64,000 bases of DNA from Pseudarthrobacter sp. AL07 (GTDB lineage Bacteria > Actinomycetota > Actinomycetes > Actinomycetales > Micrococcaceae): contig NZ_JASBRB010000004.1 in the NCBI RefSeq assembly GCF_029960665.1, forward strand, positions 183,562 to 247,561, given 5' to 3'. Below the pieces are notes generated by a model, which saw only the letters and a program-made list of their open reading frames with translations, made no database searches and was not told where the DNA came from. The position numbers and the translations under genes were made by a program. This document shows, in pieces, positions 45,322-51,876 of the stretch (the first letter of the stretch is position 1; each line of letters begins with the position of its first letter).

Positions 45322-46140
45322 TCAGGAGAGCTTTACCCCCAGCGCCGCGAGCCTGGCTTCGAGGATCTGGGCCACGCCGTCGTCGTCAAAGTGCGGCGCC
45401 TGCTGCCCGGCGGCGCTGATGGCGTCCGGATGGCCGCTGGCCATGGCGTACCCGTGGCCCGCCCAACGCAACATCTCGACGTCGTTGGGCATGTCCCCGA
45501 ACGCCACGACGTCGGCGGCGTCAATGGACAGCGCCTTGGCGTATTCGGCCAAGGTGACGGCTTTGTTGACGCCGGGAAGAGACAGTTCAAGCATCGCCAC
45601 CGTCGGTGCGGAGTGCGTGGCGGACGCAAGATGGGCGACGGCGGGCCGCACGGCTGCCAGGAAGTCGTCCGCGGTGCCATCCCTGACAATTGCCAGGAAC
45701 TTCACGACGGCGTCGTCCGGGGTGAGCGTTTCGGCCAGCGGGGCGGGGGTAAATTCGGCCAGCAGCTCGCTGGAGCCGTTCTCGATAAAGCCGGGTTCGA
45801 GATGGAATCCGGTCAGGGTTTCCGCGGCGAAGAGCGCGGCGGGGCGCAGTTCCTTGATGATCCGCCGCAGTTCCAGCACCGCGTCCATGCCCAGCGTCCG
45901 GGCGGACACCAGCCGGTCCGCTTCGAGGTCCCACACCACGGCGCCGTTGGAACAGATGACCGTGCCGGTGTGGCCCAGCTGTTCCTCCAGCGGGTGGAGC
46001 CAGCGCGGCGGGCGGCCGGTGACGAAAACAAGCTCGATGCCGGCGTCGCGGCAGGCGTGGAAGGCCCGGACGGTGCGGTCGCTGATCTTTCCGTTGTGCC
46101 CAAGAATCGTTCCGTCAATATCACTTGCTACCAGCCGCAT
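45322..46140 (-). CDS. Cof-type HAD-IIB phosphatase
   Basis: A 272-residue haloacid-dehalogenase hydrolase: motif I RLVASDIDGTILGHNGK at the N-terminus, motif II FVTGRPPRWL, and motif IV VVAFGDMPNDVEMLRWAGHGYAMASGHPDAI near residue 215. A type IIB cap lies between. It is a probable sugar-phosphate or cofactor phosphatase, diverged from the relative at 20300. The ATG at 46140 starts directly at motif I. Confidence 0.9.
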   Translation of the reverse strand: MRLVASDIDGTILGHNGKISDRTVRAFHACRDAGIELVFVTGRPPRWLHPLEEQLGHTGTVICSNGAVVWDLEADRLVSARTLGMDAVLELRRIIKELRPAALFAAETLTGFHLEPGFIENGSSELLAEFTPAPLAETLTPDDAVVKFLAIVRDGTADDFLAAVRPAVAHLASATHSAPTVAMLELSLPGVNKAVTLAEYAKALSIDAADVVAFGDMPNDVEMLRWAGHGYAMASGHPDAISAAGQQAPHFDDDGVAQILEARLAALGVKLS

Positions 46141-46202
46141 CCTGCCAGTCTACGTGGGGCTTGGGGTTTCCCGGCCGTGCCGCTTCGTTTGGGACGACTG
46201 GG

Positions 46203-46328
46203 CCGTTGGAGCCGCCCGACGACGTTCGGGTGACCGAGCCCTCCGACGTCGACGGCGAACTTGCCGTCTGGCTCCGCGAGGCCTACGCGGTGGGCTGCGA
46301 GGAACATCTGCAGGGCCTAACACCCTGA
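46203..46328 (+). pseudogene. Possible C-terminal remnant of a DUF5655-like protein
   Basis: The frame ending at 46328 reads VTEPSDVDGELAVWLREAYAV and ends CEEHLQGLTP, which looks like the end of a DUF5655-type protein. No matching N-terminal part exists upstream, where the minus-strand HAD gene begins. The rest of 46141-46520 holds no other supported gene. Confidence 0.35.
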
Positions 46329-46524
46329 AGATCACGCGCCTTCACCGCGCGTCGCAGCGAACTAGGGATGGATCCCCAACTGGCAGCTTCCTTCGGGTTC
46401 CTTCAGCCAATCCTTCGAGAGGTTCCCCTACCCTAGAACGGCAACATACTGCCGGCGGGAGGCACTGTTGGTGGATTTGGCCGGAGTCTCCGAGCGGACC
46501 GCCCGTTCCAAAGCGCCCTGATAT

Positions 46525-46546
46525 TATTCCAATATTCATTGGAATA
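46525..46546. promoter_or_regulatory. Palindromic operator of the first ArsR-rhodanese gene
   Basis: Perfect nine-base arms TATTCCAAT and ATTGGAATA flank the spacer ATTC. The site lies 14 bases before the GTG start, overlapping a TATTAT box at 46522-46527, so binding would block transcription. The arms differ from those at 49275 but the 9-4-9 layout and the spacer are the same. Binding by the adjacent ArsR product is inferred. Confidence 0.75.
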
Positions 46547-46559
46547 CTGGAGGTCGAAA

Positions 46560-47201
46560 GTGAACCGGGACGCTTACGCGCACGTGGCGCGCATTGGAAA
46601 GGCCATCGGCAGCGGAAACCGGCTCGAACTCCTCGAGCTGTTGGCGCAGGCTGAGCAGTCCGTTGACGGCCTGTCCCGATTGTCCGGCATGGGGGTGACG
46701 ACCGTTTCCGCCCACCTGCAAGTACTGAAGGGTGCCGGCCTGGTGCGGACGCGCAGGGATGGCACCAGGATCCATTACAGGCTGGCAGGTCCGGAGGTCG
46801 CTGGATTGTTCGTGGCGATGAAGAACATGGCGGCCCGGGTCCTCCCCGGCCCCTCCACCATCGACGGTGACTTTGGCAGCGGCCGCGATGACTCCGTGCC
46901 GCCTATCCGCACCATCGAGGAAATCCGCGGGGCGTACATGCTTGATGTCCGCCCCGCGCACGAATACCAGGCAGGCCACTACCCGGGAGCGGCATCGATT
47001 CCCTTGGACGAGTTGGCCTCCCGGATCGGGGAACTTCCGCGGGATCGGAGGGTCATCGTCTATTGCCGGGGCGAATTCTGCCTGCTCGCCCGTGATGCGG
47101 CACGTCTGATGCGCGGGCAGGGCATCGACGCGTACGCCATGAATGAAGGCGTCCTTGAATGGCGCGCCAGCGGCGACGTCGACCTGACCGCCACCGCATA
47201 G
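46560..47201 (+). CDS. ArsR-family regulator fused to a rhodanese domain (copy A)
   Basis: A 213-residue fusion. Residues about 5-90 form a winged-helix ArsR domain (NRLELLELLAQ, GVTTVSAHLQVLKGAGLVRTRRDGTRIHYRLAG). There is no CxC metal motif in the sensor helix. Residues about 115-205 are a rhodanese domain with MLDVRPAHEYQAGHYPGAASIP and the loop VYCRGEFCLLARDA, whose two Cys are spaced by four residues. The regulator may sense persulfide or another thiol-reactive species. The GTG start has a GGAGG site and a palindromic operator just upstream. The MFS gene begins ten bases after the stop. Confidence 0.88.
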   Translation: MNRDAYAHVARIGKAIGSGNRLELLELLAQAEQSVDGLSRLSGMGVTTVSAHLQVLKGAGLVRTRRDGTRIHYRLAGPEVAGLFVAMKNMAARVLPGPSTIDGDFGSGRDDSVPPIRTIEEIRGAYMLDVRPAHEYQAGHYPGAASIPLDELASRIGELPRDRRVIVYCRGEFCLLARDAARLMRGQGIDAYAMNEGVLEWRASGDVDLTATA

Positions 47202-47210
47202 GCCCCGGCT

Positions 47211-48494
47211 GTGCAGCAGATCCCAGAAAAACTGGTCCTGTCCTACTCCTTTTCCCCGGAGCGCCGCCATGCGCTCTATCGGCGCACCCTCGCCGTCGTC
47301 ATCATTTCCCAGATTTTCGGAGGGGCCGGTCTCGCCGCCGGTGTCACCGTCGGCGCCCTTCTGGCCCAGCAGATGCTCGGCACCGCAGGGCTGGCAGGCA
47401 TCCCGGCGGCACTATTCACGCTCGGCTCAGCCGGGGCGGCCTTCCTGGTCGGACGGATTTCCCAGCGCCGGGGCCGCCGTGCCGGCCTGGCCTCGGGATT
47501 CATCGCCGGCGGCATCGGAGCAGCCGGCGTCGTCCTGGCAGCGGTAACGGACAGCGTGGTCCTGTTGTTCATTGCCCTTCTCGTCTACGGTGCCGGAACG
47601 GCCACCAACCTGCAGGCACGGTACGCCGGAACCGACCTCGCACCACCCCAGCGGCGCGCCACCGCAGTCAGCCTGGCCATGGTGTCCACAACACTCGGCG
47701 CCGTTGCCGGACCGAACCTGGTCACCCCGATGGGCGCATTCGCCACAGCCCTGGGCATCCCGGCCCTGGCCGGACCGTTCCTGCTCGCCTCAGTCGCCTA
47801 CGCTTTCGCGGGCCTTGTGTTGTATTTCTGGCTGCGGCCCGACCCGCTCCTACTGGCTACCGCGATCAGGACCCAGGACCGGGCGGAGACTGCCCCGGCC
47901 ACCGATTCGCCCTCCATCCCGGAACCGCCGGGGAACAACCGCGGTGTCGCCGTCGGCACCACCGTCATGGTCCTCACCCAGATTGCGATGGTCGCCATCA
48001 TGACCATGACCCCGGTCCACATGCAGTCGCACGGCCACGGCCTGACCGAAGTCGGAGTTGTGATCGGCATCCATATCGGCTTCATGTACCTGCCCTCGCT
48101 GATCACCGGCGTCCTCGTCGACCGGCTCGGCCGGGTCCCCATGGCCGTCGCCGCGGGCGTGACGCTCCTGGCCGCCGGGATCGTTGCGGCAACGGCCCCT
48201 ACGCACTCCATGGGGCAACTGATGATCGCACTCGCGCTGCTCGGACTGGGCTGGAACTTCGGCCTGATCAGCGGCACGGCCCTCGTCGTCGATGCCACCC
48301 CGCTCGACACCAGGGCGAAGATACAAGGCTCCATAGATGTTCTTATCGCCCTTGCCGGCGCAACCGGCGGCGCCCTGGCCGGAGTCGTCGTCGCCGGCAC
48401 CAGCTACGCCGTTCTGTCCCTGGCCGGAGGCGTCCTGTCCCTCCTTCTGATTCCCGTCGTGGTCTGGTCACAACGTATAACACCCCGTAGCTGA
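47211..48494 (+). CDS. MFS transporter, probable exporter
   Basis: A 427-residue major facilitator protein with 12 predicted membrane segments split by a hydrophilic loop (RTQDRAETAPATDSPSIPEPPGNNRG, about residues 221-246). The loop after segment 2 contains GRISQRRGRRAG, the MFS motif A pattern. Segments are rich in Gly and Ala. It is probably co-transcribed with the ArsR-rhodanese gene A, so it should export the compound sensed by that regulator. The start is GTG 47211. The substrate is not predictable from sequence. Confidence 0.87.
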   Translation: MQQIPEKLVLSYSFSPERRHALYRRTLAVVIISQIFGGAGLAAGVTVGALLAQQMLGTAGLAGIPAALFTLGSAGAAFLVGRISQRRGRRAGLASGFIAGGIGAAGVVLAAVTDSVVLLFIALLVYGAGTATNLQARYAGTDLAPPQRRATAVSLAMVSTTLGAVAGPNLVTPMGAFATALGIPALAGPFLLASVAYAFAGLVLYFWLRPDPLLLATAIRTQDRAETAPATDSPSIPEPPGNNRGVAVGTTVMVLTQIAMVAIMTMTPVHMQSHGHGLTEVGVVIGIHIGFMYLPSLITGVLVDRLGRVPMAVAAGVTLLAAGIVAATAPTHSMGQLMIALALLGLGWNFGLISGTALVVDATPLDTRAKIQGSIDVLIALAGATGGALAGVVVAGTSYAVLSLAGGVLSLLLIPVVVWSQRITPRS

Positions 48495-48521
48495 GTGTCC
48501 CGCCGATTTTGGGCGCCGTGG

Positions 48522-49211
48522 CTATCCCGGTGCGCCGGACTTGCGCGGCGCGCCATCCTCGACGGGCAGCCCGGCCTCAGCCCACTCGGGATAGCCCTCC
48601 TCGAGCCTGGCGGCAGGCATGCCCTGTTCCCGCAGCGTCCGCACCGCGTCGTCGGCGAACACGCAGTACTGTCCGCGGCAGTACGCCACGATGATGCGGC
48701 CGTGCGGCAGGTCCTTGATCCTCCCCGCCAGCTCTCCAATAGGAACCGAAACCGCGCCCGGGATGTGGCCGGAGCGAAATTCGCGCTCAGGCCGCACATC
48801 GAGAACTACTACATCTCCTGCGGCCATTCGGTTGGTCAACTCAGCCCGGGTCAGGGAGTCCAAGGCCGCCCTGTCCCCCAGGTAGGCCTCGGCGAGTTCG
48901 TCGAGTTCTGCGACATGCTCGGCTGCAACCTCCCGCACGGCCACCCAGAGTCGCGTGACCGCGGTGCCGCTGAGGCGGTAATGGATCCGCGTTCCTTCGC
49001 GACGGGTGCGCACCAGGCCTGCCCGCAGGAGCTGCTGAAGATGCTGCGAAGTATTGGCGATGCTTTGCCCGATTTCCTCGGCAATTTCGTCCACAGGGCG
49101 CTCACCCTGGGCCAGGACATCCACTATCTCGGCGCGCCGACCACTGCCAAGGACCTTGGCCACGGAAGCAAATGCATCAAACAGCTTGTCCTTTGCCGGC
49201 CTGTCACTCAT
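48522..49211 (-). CDS. ArsR-family regulator fused to a rhodanese domain (copy B)
   Basis: A 229-residue paralogue of the gene at 46560. The ArsR domain (about 10-95) has AEIVDVLAQGERPVDEIAEEIGQSIANTSQHLQQLLRAGLVRTRREGTRIHYRLSG, again without a CxC metal site. The rhodanese domain (about 125-215) has VLDVRPEREFRSGHIPGAVSVP and the loop AYCRGQYCVFADDA with the same Cys-x4-Cys spacing. It is transcribed divergently from the OsmC gene; two operator palindromes lie in the shared intergenic region, so it should repress both itself and OsmC-methyltransferase. Confidence 0.9.
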   Translation of the reverse strand: MSDRPAKDKLFDAFASVAKVLGSGRRAEIVDVLAQGERPVDEIAEEIGQSIANTSQHLQQLLRAGLVRTRREGTRIHYRLSGTAVTRLWVAVREVAAEHVAELDELAEAYLGDRAALDSLTRAELTNRMAAGDVVVLDVRPEREFRSGHIPGAVSVPIGELAGRIKDLPHGRIIVAYCRGQYCVFADDAVRTLREQGMPAARLEEGYPEWAEAGLPVEDGAPRKSGAPG

Positions 49212-49232
49212 GCCCGATCCTCCCGCAAATCA

Positions 49233-49253
49233 TATTCAAGTAGGTACTTGACA
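49233..49253. promoter_or_regulatory. Operator half of the divergent ArsR/OsmC region, overlapping a -35 box
   Basis: TATTCAAGT (49233-49241), spacer AGGT and ACTTGACA form a near-palindrome of the same type as the site at 49275. Its right arm contains TTGACA (49248-49253), a consensus -35 box; TGATAT at 49272-49277 lies 18 bases on as a -10 box for the OsmC gene. Confidence 0.72.
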
Positions 49254-49274
49254 AGATATATCCACCGGGTGTGA

Positions 49275-49296
49275 TATTCAAGTATTCACTTGAATA
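49275..49296. promoter_or_regulatory. Palindromic operator overlapping the OsmC -10 region
   Basis: Perfect nine-base arms TATTCAAGT and ACTTGAATA flank ATTC. The site overlaps the end of the TGATAT box and the expected transcription start of the OsmC operon. The same 9-4-9 layout and identical spacer occur at 46525 in front of the paralogous regulator. Confidence 0.78.
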
Positions 49297-49351
49297 CAAC
49301 CGGGGGCCGCGCCGCGGACCCCGGGACAACCCGGAAAAGAGGCGAATTGCG

Positions 49352-49918
49352 ATGGAATCGACAGCGACCATCCGCAATGGCATTGACGTCGACCAGCTAC
49401 TGGCGACCATCGATGCGATCCAGGCAGATCCCACCCAGGGCAGCTTTACGTTCAGAGCCACCAGCACCTGGCGCGGCGGCACCCACAACTCGGGAAAGAT
49501 CCTGGGATTCACCCATGCGGGGGAACCCGACACCACCCGGACCGGAGACTTCACGATCGAGGGTGACGAACCTCCCGTGCTCCTCGGAAACAACGCCGGA
49601 CCCAACGCCGTCGAACTGCTGCTGCAGGCCCTGGGCTTCTGCTACGCCGTCGGATACGCGGCCAACGCGGCCGCCCAGGGCATAGAGATCAGTTCACTGG
49701 AGTTCCACGTCGAAGGCGATCTGGATGCACGGCCCTTCCTCGGCCTCGAAGGGCCTCGGCCCGGATTCACCGCGATCCGTGCGCAGGCACGGGTCTCCAG
49801 CCCGAATGCCACCCCGGAGCAGCTTCAGTCCCTGTGCCGGTATGTCCAGGACACGTCACCTGTCCGCGACTGCCTGGCCAACCCGGTTCCGGTTGAAACC
49901 ACCCTCGAAATCGTATGA
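49352..49918 (+). CDS. OsmC-family protein
   Basis: A 188-residue OsmC/Ohr-superfamily protein: FTFRATSTWRGGTHNSGKI, GDEPPVLLGNNAGPNAVELLLQALGFCYAVGYAANAAAQGIEI and FTAIRAQARVSSPNATPEQLQSL. The first catalytic Cys is in ALGFCYAVGY (near residue 100). The usual second Cys before Pro is replaced: the sequence reads DTSPVRDCL, with Ser at that place and Cys four residues on, plus a Cys in SLCRY. It may be a peroxidase or thiol-related enzyme with altered chemistry. The ATG at 49352 is preceded by GAAAAGAGG. It is followed after 15 bases by the methyltransferase gene. Confidence 0.88.
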   Translation: MESTATIRNGIDVDQLLATIDAIQADPTQGSFTFRATSTWRGGTHNSGKILGFTHAGEPDTTRTGDFTIEGDEPPVLLGNNAGPNAVELLLQALGFCYAVGYAANAAAQGIEISSLEFHVEGDLDARPFLGLEGPRPGFTAIRAQARVSSPNATPEQLQSLCRYVQDTSPVRDCLANPVPVETTLEIV

Positions 49919-49933
49919 AGCACGGGTAGAGCC

Positions 49934-50710
49934 ATGGACATGGGAACAGTTGCAGTTGACCGAAGCGAGCTTGAGGACAAGGTAAAGCAGGTCTATCGGG
50001 CGGTGGCCCAAAACCCCGCGGGCAAGTACCACTTCAAGATGGGACGCGGTCTTGCGGAGCAGCTGGGCTACCCGGCCTGGCTGCTGGACGCGATCCCTGC
50101 CGCCGCCGTCGAGTCCTTCGCCGGGGTGGGATATTTTTTCGACCTGGCGAACCTCAGGCCCGGAGAAAAAATCCTGGACCTGGGCTCAGGTTCGGGGATG
50201 GACGTCTTCGCTGCCGCCGTCACGGTGGGATCCGGCGGGCAGGTGGTGGGCCTTGACATGACCGAGGAGCAGCTGGAGAAGGCCGACGGCCTGCGGAAAG
50301 AGGGCGGCTTTCCCCAGGTCGCCTTCGCGCACGGGTACATCGAAGAACTCCCCTTCGACGATGCCAGCTTCGACTGCATCATCTCCAACGGCGTCATCAA
50401 CCTGTCCGCGGACAAACCCGCTGTCTTCCGCGAAGCGGCACGCGTGCTGCACCCAGGAGGGCGCCTGGCGGTTGCCGATATCGTCACCGAAAGGCCGCTG
50501 ACCCAACAGATTGTCTGCAACATTGATCTCTGGGCCGCCTGCATCGGTGGCGCCACGCAGGAAGACACCTACCAGGAATTGATCGCCGGCAGCGGGTTCG
50601 CGCTGGAAACGCTCCGGACCAATCCCTATGAGTTCCTCTCCGACAGAGCCCGTGCGGCGACTACGAAATACGGCGTCAGGAGCCTCTCGATCCTGGCGCA
50701 TGCCGGCTGA
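49934..50710 (+). CDS. ArsM-like SAM-dependent methyltransferase lacking two arsenic-site cysteines
   Basis: A 258-residue methyltransferase. ILDLGSGSGMDVFAAAV near residue 77 binds SAM, and the downstream segment IISNGVINLSADKPAVFREAARVLHPGGRLAVADIV closely follows arsenite methyltransferases. In those enzymes the Cys of SNCVINLS, an N-terminal Cys and a Cys near AGCI bind As(III). Here SNC has become SNG, and the N-terminal GLGCGNP-like segment reads GVGYFFD; only the AACIGG Cys remains. So a substrate other than As(III), such as a sulfur, selenium or tellurium species, is more likely. It is co-transcribed with the OsmC gene under the ArsR-type operators. Confidence 0.85.
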   Translation: MDMGTVAVDRSELEDKVKQVYRAVAQNPAGKYHFKMGRGLAEQLGYPAWLLDAIPAAAVESFAGVGYFFDLANLRPGEKILDLGSGSGMDVFAAAVTVGSGGQVVGLDMTEEQLEKADGLRKEGGFPQVAFAHGYIEELPFDDASFDCIISNGVINLSADKPAVFREAARVLHPGGRLAVADIVTERPLTQQIVCNIDLWAACIGGATQEDTYQELIAGSGFALETLRTNPYEFLSDRARAATTKYGVRSLSILAHAG

Positions 50711-50872
50711 CCTGCGGCATGTCGCCTTCGGAATTGCGCCACGCATAAGGATCCCCAAGCGCTCCGGTTGCGGTGAGGGCAGATGTCTCATCGGATTGCG
50801 TGCCGTTGCCTCCGCGTGGCCAAATCCTGTGGAGCTCCGGGCCAGCGCTGCAGTTTCTTCTGCACTTCTTCC

Positions 50873-51817
50873 TCACTCCTCCGGAACCGAGTTCAGCTCG
50901 GCACGCGTGGGCGGGTTGGCGCCCGGGCGGGAAACCGTAACGGCCGCCGCGCGGGCAGCATGGGCCAGGAGTTCAGCCAGGCCCTCGGCCGGAAGTTCGC
51001 GCAGGTCCTTCCGGTTCTGCGCGCCGTCCAGGCCCCGATCCACGATCCCCGAAAGCAGCGCGGCCATAAAGGAATCACCGGCGCCCACAGTGTCGGCCAC
51101 TTCCACACGAGGCGCGTCAATCGCCGCTTCACCGGCAGCCGTAATTCCCCACGGACCGGCCGCGCCGCGCGTGACCACTACCAGGGCAGGCCCCTCGGAA
51201 CCGCCCAACGACAGCCAGCGGCGCGCCGATTCCAGCACGCCCACACCCGGGTACAGCCACTCCAGGTCCTCGTCCGAGGCCTTGACCACGTCCGAAAGGG
51301 TGACAAATTTCTCCGCCTGTTGCCGCGCATAATCCACGTCGGTGATGATGCTGGGCCGGCAGTTGGGATCGAAACTGATTGTGGCGGCGGGGTGGGCGTA
51401 CTCGACGGCGGCCAGCACAGCCGCGGCGCCCGGCGCCAGCATCGTAGCGATGGAGCCGGTGTGCAGCAGCGTGGTTCCCTGCAGCATATAGGCGAGGCGG
51501 TCCGCCAGGCCGGGAAGCTCCCAGGCGAGCTCGAACGTGTAGGTGGCGGCGCCGTCGTCGTCAATCACGGCGGTGGCCACGCTGGTAGGCAGCTCATCGG
51601 GGCCCAGCGGCAGCATAACGGAACTGGAGCGCAGGTGCGCCGCCACCGAATCCCCGTATGCATCGCGGCCGTAGCGGCCAACGAACTGCACGGGGTGGTC
51701 AAGGCGGGCCAGGCCCACCGCGACGTTAAGGGGGCTGCCGCCCACGTGGGCTTCGATTCCGGAGGCGCGCTGGACAACGTCAACAAGGCCCTCGCCTATT
51801 ACTGTGAGCATACTCAT
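50873..51817 (-). CDS. PfkB-family carbohydrate kinase (fructokinase-like)
   Basis: A 314-residue ribokinase-fold sugar kinase. LTVIGEGLVDVV at the start, VGGSPLNVAVGLARL near residue 28, and the catalytic signature DTVGAGDSFMAALLSG near 250 with its general-base Asp. The overall pattern resembles fructokinases. It is divergent from the sialidase with a 59-base gap, but a role in sialic acid use is uncertain since nanK is present elsewhere. ATG 51817 is used; ATG 51811 is possible. It might serve fructose or another released sugar. Confidence 0.9.
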   Translation of the reverse strand: MSMLTVIGEGLVDVVQRASGIEAHVGGSPLNVAVGLARLDHPVQFVGRYGRDAYGDSVAAHLRSSSVMLPLGPDELPTSVATAVIDDDGAATYTFELAWELPGLADRLAYMLQGTTLLHTGSIATMLAPGAAAVLAAVEYAHPAATISFDPNCRPSIITDVDYARQQAEKFVTLSDVVKASDEDLEWLYPGVGVLESARRWLSLGGSEGPALVVVTRGAAGPWGITAAGEAAIDAPRVEVADTVGAGDSFMAALLSGIVDRGLDGAQNRKDLRELPAEGLAELLAHAARAAAVTVSRPGANPPTRAELNSVPEE

Positions 51818-51876
51818 ACTCTGCCAGACATGAATCCGCCTACACAGGCGTGTTACGCGTCCCCTATCATGGAGAT

